Shown here in pieces: positions 59,694 to 64,000 of a DNA stretch of 64,000 nucleotides (position 1 is the stretch's first letter; every line of letters begins with the position of its first letter). Source of the DNA: Arachnia propionica. GTDB lineage: Bacteria; Actinomycetota; Actinomycetes; Propionibacteriales; Propionibacteriaceae. Where the stretch lies: contig NZ_CP146373.1 in assembly GCF_037055325.1 (NCBI RefSeq), positions 2,480,001 through 2,544,000 on the forward strand, read 5' to 3'. The position numbers and the translations under genes were made by a program. The notes beneath the pieces are model-generated. The model did no database searches. It saw only the letters and a list, made by a program, of their open reading frames with translations, and was not told where the DNA came from.

Positions 59694-61145
59694 CTACTGC
59701 CGTCCCGCACGGAATGCCGTGAGATCTCCCTTCTTGCTGCAGACAATCAGCAGATCCCCCACAATTCTGTATGTGGTGTAGTCCCCGACAAAAATGGGGT
59801 CTGCTGCTTGGCCCGTCACCATATCAACGAGGTGAAAGGCGCTCTCCTCTTTCTCATACTCATAGAATGCGACAATCTGCCCCTTTCCCGAACGATGCGC
59901 AGCTTGTTCGGCGGACGCCGCTTCACACATACTGCCCGTTTCTTTGGGCCAAGCAGCTTTCTCACGAATCTTTATTTCTTTGTTGTTTACCGTGATGGTT
60001 TTACACGACTCTTTGCTTGGCAGGGAGTACACAGCCGGAGCCCATGAAGCGTCCCCATCCTTGAACCATTTGCTTGCCTGATCAAGAGTGAAGGTCGTGG
60101 GGGACCAGGGGTAGCTTGAAGGCCGCCTGTCCTCGTCAAAGTCAAAAGTTTCCTTGGGCGTGCCGTCAAAATCATAGAGAACAGTCTTTGTCAAACGACC
60201 GGTAGCGTTCAGCGAAGTTTCACCGAAGGCGAACCATCCGTCGTCCAGCGCTTCTGGTGTTCTGAGTCCACTTCCTTCGAGAGGTTTTGCATTCCCGTTC
60301 TCGAGATCTATGACAAAATATTTGTGGCCATCGCTATAGGAGTTTGTTCCGTTACTCATGGCGAGCACATGGTTTTTCACTTCCTCGCTCAACCATACAT
60401 GCACAGGATTGGTCGCCGGGACAGTATTTTCCCATTTCTTGCTCGTCAGAGACTCCCACATTGTGCATGTCGTCTTGATGCAGGCGATCACGCCTTTCTT
60501 CGATGCGGCAGTCGTAGCTCCGGCACCCCAGGGCGCTGTGACATGCTCGCGAGTGTTGATATCGATCAGAGTGTTCTGGACGATGAGCCAGTTTCCCCAG
60601 ACAGACGTACCCCACTCGTCGTATCCTTCGACCGTTTCCTGCCAGAGCTGTTCAGGCCTTCCATCACCTAGCTTGAAGACCGTAATTGTGGTAGACCCAG
60701 TAGTGCTGCTGTCGGTTATGTGAATGAGTTTGTCATCCACGACCATGATGTACGGACTCTTGTCATGGCTTGGGGATTCCAGATTCCACACCTTCTCGTG
60801 GCCTTCAAACCATGCACTCGACCACACCCTGCTGTGGTTCATGCCACCCTGGTCGTTCTTGTTTTGCAGCAGGAAAGACGCTCCGACGGCACCTCCTGTA
60901 ATCAGGACGACCGCCAACGCAATCAACGAAACTACCAGCCCAGCTCTTCTCTTCTTCTGAGGAGGAGCGCCCCAATGTCCAGAAACGTTCTGTGGGGGAA
61001 CAGGTCCAGGCACAAAGCTGTTTCCAGGACCACACGGGTATTGGCCAACAGCATACGTTCCTGCCGACGGCAGGGGCGGCATGTGCGCAGACTGATTCGG
61101 ATTGCAGTCTCTGTGAGGAGTCGGGGGCTGCTGCGGCACTGTCAT
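59694..61145 (-). CDS. Membrane-anchored protein of unknown function, beta-propeller-like
   Basis: A 483-residue protein: a Pro-rich N-terminus (1-65), a basic KKRRAG anchor, one TM helix (about 67-92), then a long extracytoplasmic part with repeated short beta-like segments (YIMVVDDKLIHITDS, GNWLIVQNTLIDINT, GVIACIKTTCTMWES, YFVIDLENGN, GWFAFGETSLNATGRL). This is consistent with a PQQ/WD-like propeller. Six cysteines are scattered. The base composition is clearly lower in GC than both neighbours, which suggests acquisition. It sits directly beside a tRNA cluster. ATG 61145 is chosen by length; the ribosome-binding site is poor. Confidence 0.65.
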   Translation of the reverse strand: MTVPQQPPTPHRDCNPNQSAHMPPLPSAGTYAVGQYPCGPGNSFVPGPVPPQNVSGHWGAPPQKKRRAGLVVSLIALAVVLITGGAVGASFLLQNKNDQGGMNHSRVWSSAWFEGHEKVWNLESPSHDKSPYIMVVDDKLIHITDSSTTGSTTITVFKLGDGRPEQLWQETVEGYDEWGTSVWGNWLIVQNTLIDINTREHVTAPWGAGATTAASKKGVIACIKTTCTMWESLTSKKWENTVPATNPVHVWLSEEVKNHVLAMSNGTNSYSDGHKYFVIDLENGNAKPLEGSGLRTPEALDDGWFAFGETSLNATGRLTKTVLYDFDGTPKETFDFDEDRRPSSYPWSPTTFTLDQASKWFKDGDASWAPAVYSLPSKESCKTITVNNKEIKIREKAAWPKETGSMCEAASAEQAAHRSGKGQIVAFYEYEKEESAFHLVDMVTGQAADPIFVGDYTTYRIVGDLLIVCSKKGDLTAFRAGRQ

Positions 61146-61228
61146 GCCATTTATAGTTACATGACGGCGGTTCAACCACGATCAGGTTTCCACCAGAAAA
61201 CGTAAATGCTGTGACTGGGATTCTCGGG

Positions 61229-61302
61229 TGGCCAGGGCCGGGGTCGAACCGGCGACCTTTCACTTTTCAGGCGAACGCTACTACCAACTGAGCTACCTGG
61301 CC
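61229..61302 (-). tRNA. tRNA-Phe (anticodon GAA)
   Basis: A 74-nt cloverleaf on the minus strand. GGCCAGG (61296-61302) pairs with CCTGGCC, the anticodon loop is CTGAAAA, the T-loop is GTTCGACCC and the discriminator is A. No encoded CCA. The D-stem has one weak pair. Confidence 0.92.
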
Positions 61303-61327
61303 GGTGGGTGGCCTGTAGCTCACCCAG

Positions 61328-61401
61328 CGACCCCGACGGGACTCGAACCCGCGACCTCCGCCGTGACAGGGCGGCGCGCTAACCAACTGCGCCACGGGGC
61401 C
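61328..61401 (-). tRNA. tRNA-Asp (anticodon GTC)
   Basis: A 74-nt minus-strand tRNA. Acceptor GGCCCCG (61395-61401) pairs with CGGGGTC (one G-U), the anticodon stem-loop is CCGCC-CTGTCAC-GGCGG and the discriminator is G. No encoded CCA. Confidence 0.94.
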
Positions 61402-61522
61402 AATTTCTTGACCTGCTGGCTCTCACCAGCCCGGGTAACTCTAGCGGCACTCCCCGGTTTTGGGAAATCGGGATTTTCACCGCTCTGCAACCCGGTTCAG
61501 GGGCTCCACACAGGAGTCTCCC

Positions 61523-61598
61523 TGGCATCCCCAACGGGATTCGAACCCGTGTTGCCGCCGTGAAAGGGCGGAGTCCTAGGCCGCTAGACGATGGGGAC
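61523..61598 (-). tRNA. tRNA-Glu (anticodon TTC)
   Basis: A 76-nt minus-strand tRNA including encoded CCA (61523-61525). Acceptor GTCCCCA (61592-61598) pairs with TGGGGAT, and the anticodon stem-loop is CCGCC-CTTTCAC-GGCGG. First gene of the Glu-Asp-Phe cluster, a common actinobacterial order. Confidence 0.94.
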
Positions 61599-61757
61599 CG
61601 GCCCCGAGAAGAATAGTGGCGATCCGCCGCGCGGGCAAGCCAGCCTGCCCAACACCATCCATGGACCAGCGGTTGCCCTCGAGGTGGTCGCTGTCTCCGG
61701 TTGGTTGGTCTGGCCGAACCACTGACCCGCCGTGTCCCGGGAGTAGCCTTGTTCTTC

Positions 61758-61937
61758 GTGAGCAGGAGAGTCGCCACCCCGATGTGCCCGTTGCGTCCCG
61801 GCGACCCCTGCGGATTGTGCGTTCCCGGGGCTGACGGACCCCACAACTGCCCGACGGTACGCCTCGTGTTGGAAGACCCCGAGATGCGGGAGATGTGGCT
61901 GGCGAAGAAAGCCGAGAAACGCGCCGCTGCCACGTGA
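61758..61937 (+). CDS. DUF6767 small Cys-rich protein
   Basis: A 59-residue protein (51 if it starts at ATG 61782). The core MCPLRPGDPCGLCVPGADGPHNCPTVRLVLEDPEMRE has four cysteines in a zinc-ribbon-like spacing and matches the small actinobacterial DUF6767 family, function unknown. The C-terminal helix is basic (WLAKKAEKRAAA). Neither start has a well-spaced ribosome-binding site. It is divergent from tRNA-Glu. Confidence 0.7.
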   Translation: MSRRVATPMCPLRPGDPCGLCVPGADGPHNCPTVRLVLEDPEMREMWLAKKAEKRAAAT

Positions 61938-62150
61938 CCGCAGGGCCCGCGCCTCGCCGCCGACGAGCGCGGGACCTCCGGATCACGTCGCTGAAAGCCT
62001 GACGGCGGACGTCGCGATCCGACTCAACCACTTTTGCGTAAAACGGCTTCGACGTGACCTCGCTCACGGTCGGCCCACCCGGCTTCAGGAAACACGATCC
62101 ACACCTGGGGTACCACCGCATTCAGCGATACCCCAGGCACAGCTCTGGAT

Positions 62151-63899
62151 TCAGGCCGGGCAGGAGGTGCCATCAGCTGGGGCCTCGCCGGTGGCGAAAT
62201 ATTTCACCACCGCCTCATCGACGCATGTGCTCTTCCCCGCGAAGGCAACCGCATGCCCCGAGCCCTCCCAGGTGAGCAGCGTGGCGGAGTCGAGCTGCTT
62301 GGCCATGGCAACGGAGTTGTCGTGTGGGGTGACGGGGTCAACCGTGGCTCCGATCACCAGAATGGGACCGGCCCCCTTGGCAGTCAGTGTGAGATTGGGC
62401 GCGGAATCCGCGCTCCAGTACTCACACATTGGGAGCGTCCCGAGATTGGCAGCAAACACCGGGGCCTCCGCCGCTTTGTCGGAAACTCCCTTCTCGGCGA
62501 CCTCGATACCCCGGTCGGGGCGGTCGACGCAGAAGATGGCGGAGGAAGCGTAAGTCCTTGTCGTCCACCCATTCCCATCATGACCGGTCATGATGCCGAA
62601 GTACGTGAGCATCTCCGCTCCGTCACCATCCATGGCGCGCTGAAGGGCGGTCGCCAGCTGCGGATAGGTCGACTCGGCGCCGTACAGCGCCGCCCCAAGG
62701 CCGAGAGTCGCCACCGACTGCGTGAGCTTCCGCTCCCCCACGGCCACGGGGGTCGCGTCGAGGCCCTTGAGGAAGGCATCGATGCGGCTGAGCACGGCAT
62801 CGCGATCCTCACCGAGGGAACAGGACGCCTCCCCCGCACACCACTCGGCAAAACGCTGCAACGCCTTCTCAAAACCCCCAACGCCCAGCAGGGGCGAGGA
62901 GGGAACGGAAATGTCAACGGCGGAGTCGAGAACCAGATGTCCGGAACGCTCCGGGAACAGCTCCGCATAGGTCGCACCGACGAAGGTGCCATACGACCAC
63001 CCGAGATAGTTCAGTTTCTCCGCACCGAGAAGATGCCGCAGCAGGTCGAGGTCGCGGACGTTCTCGATGGTGCTCAGGTGATCCAGCAGCTCACCCGAGG
63101 CGTCCCGGCACTGCCTGGCGAAAGCCTTCCACCCTTCCCGCTTCACCTGCTCCTCAGTCTCGTCATCGGGGGTGCTGTCGGACAGGAAGGCAGCGTCCGT
63201 CTGTTCCGTGGTGCCGCATTCCACGTGGGTGGATTCCCCCACCCCCCGCGGATCCCAACCAACCAGGTCGTAGCCGGGAACGACATCGACGGGCAGACCC
63301 TGGATGGTGGGACGCGCTGATACACCGGGCCCGCCGGGGTTGAAGAACAACGGCCCCTTCGACGGATTCGCCGATGGTTTCCGCGTCAACGCGATGTCCA
63401 ACGACGCCTTTCCCGGATTCTCCCAGTCGAGTGGCACCTTCATCGTCGCGCACTCAACACCCTCGCCACACGCCTCCCACGTGATCGTTTGCTGCGCATA
63501 TGCCGAAAAGTCATCACCCACAGCGGCGGGCAGTGTCACCGATGGCGTACCGCTGCCCTTGTAGCCGAGCTGGCGATCCATGTTCTGCCCCTCCACGGCA
63601 GGCCAGGTCTCATGTTCCGAGACGGGCGTGTCCGGCGCCCCGGGCTGTCCCTTGGGCTGTGTGGTTGACGCCACCGAAGAGGTCGGCGAGGGGGACAGTG
63701 GGGCCGGGTACGTGGTCGACGAGGACGGCGACACCTCCGGCGACACGACGCCGGAGGCCACCTCCGAGGGCGACGTGGTACCGCTGGTCACCGGGGACGA
63801 GCTTCCGTTGCTCCCCGCAGCGTCGCAGGCGACCAACGACACAGTGGTCGCAATGGCCGCCAAACCCGCCAGGGACCGTAGCGAAAAGAGTTTTCTCAT
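62151..63899 (-). CDS. Secreted tripeptidyl aminopeptidase-like alpha/beta hydrolase (S33) lipoprotein
   Basis: A 582-residue exported hydrolase. The signal peptide has lipobox LVAC (lipidated Cys25), followed by a Ser/Thr/Pro spacer to about residue 95 and an alpha/beta-hydrolase domain: FFNPGGPGVSARPT (oxyanion loop), DLVGWDPRGVGEST, the nucleophile elbow LGWSYGTF (Ser302), the acid Asp in VIGATVDPVTPHD, and His in GSGHAVAF. A TAP-like C-terminal domain lies near MCEYWSAD. The family removes N-terminal tripeptides from extracellular peptides. AAGGAG 5-6 nt upstream supports ATG 63899. The remaining 63900-64000 shows only its leader. Confidence 0.92.
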   Translation of the reverse strand: MRKLFSLRSLAGLAAIATTVSLVACDAAGSNGSSSPVTSGTTSPSEVASGVVSPEVSPSSSTTYPAPLSPSPTSSVASTTQPKGQPGAPDTPVSEHETWPAVEGQNMDRQLGYKGSGTPSVTLPAAVGDDFSAYAQQTITWEACGEGVECATMKVPLDWENPGKASLDIALTRKPSANPSKGPLFFNPGGPGVSARPTIQGLPVDVVPGYDLVGWDPRGVGESTHVECGTTEQTDAAFLSDSTPDDETEEQVKREGWKAFARQCRDASGELLDHLSTIENVRDLDLLRHLLGAEKLNYLGWSYGTFVGATYAELFPERSGHLVLDSAVDISVPSSPLLGVGGFEKALQRFAEWCAGEASCSLGEDRDAVLSRIDAFLKGLDATPVAVGERKLTQSVATLGLGAALYGAESTYPQLATALQRAMDGDGAEMLTYFGIMTGHDGNGWTTRTYASSAIFCVDRPDRGIEVAEKGVSDKAAEAPVFAANLGTLPMCEYWSADSAPNLTLTAKGAGPILVIGATVDPVTPHDNSVAMAKQLDSATLLTWEGSGHAVAFAGKSTCVDEAVVKYFATGEAPADGTSCPA

Positions 63900-64000
63900 G
63901 ACTTCTCCTTGCCGGGCCAACTGGCCCGGTAGCCTGCGTTGAAAGCCGGCAGCCCTCACGAGCCTCTCCCTGCCGCCAGCCACTCGGAACGTTACGAGAA

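Noticed and set aside
1-64000. CRISPR array
   Set aside because: No regularly spaced identical repeats of CRISPR length were seen on either strand, and no cas genes.

Overview
The window is high-GC actinobacterial chromosome, most likely from the Propionibacteriaceae (an Arachnia- or Propionibacterium-like organism). The reasons are the codon bias, the ffs / dnaX / ybaB / recR neighbourhood, a 6C-type RNA, a DLW-39-type microprotein, a DUF6767 protein, and an acetyl-CoA hydrolase/CoA-transferase of the kind used in propionic fermentation. This assignment is an inference, because no rRNA is present.

1-12.5 kb is core-like. It holds the end of galE, a 41-residue DLW-39-like protein, a NarL-type two-component pair, glpD, an orphan HepT-like remnant, recR-ybaB-dnaX, a TetR-ABC exporter operon that now separates dnaX from the SRP RNA, a Na+/H+ antiporter family gene and tRNA-Ser(GGA).

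12.47-22.38 kb is a 9.9-kb integrative element inserted in the 3' end of tRNA-Ser. It is bounded by 44-bp perfect direct repeats (attL/attR) and has near-identical 23-bp C-tract repeats inside both ends. Cargo: an FtsK/TraB-type translocase, a winged-helix replication-relaxation-like protein, a gene-free kilobase rich in hairpins, a DUF4411 (PIN-like) / Xre-ImmA-IrrE toxin-antitoxin-like pair, a serine recombinase next to a dense GTCTC/GAGAC array, a membrane protein and an Xre regulator divergent across three operators, and a tyrosine integrase. The terminator that probably served the tRNA now lies beyond attR.

22.6-31.5 kb is accessory. It holds TetR/DUF6463, Xre plus a transmembrane Ser/Thr kinase, a VWA protein, and a tightly coupled Roadblock/LC7-PAS-PhnD-like cassette that is the best candidate here for an undescribed sensory system. 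A lipoprotein, a decayed IS630-family element and an IS481-family remnant follow.

31.5-41 kb holds sugar transport and kinase genes, an AAA ATPase with a truncated DUF4276-like partner, an rRNA-methyltransferase-like gene, an HtrA-like protease, a second AAA ATPase whose DUF4276 partner carries a nonsense codon at codon 5, and serB. 41-51.5 kb holds the CoA-transferase, a 2H phosphoesterase, an M20 hydrolase, the metNIQ methionine importer, a PemK-like toxin, the 6C-like RNA, an aldolase-fold protein lacking the catalytic lysine, and an Ig-like surface protein. 51.8-64 kb holds an SH3b secreted protein, a three-gene membrane glycosyltransferase operon, pgi with a YdcF/SanA-like gene, a lower-GC membrane-anchored protein, a tRNA-Glu/Asp/Phe cluster, a DUF6767 gene and a secreted tripeptidyl-aminopeptidase-like lipoprotein.

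Short inverted repeats built on GGTTGAGCC/GGCTCAACC recur at several gene ends and look like a family of dispersed terminators.
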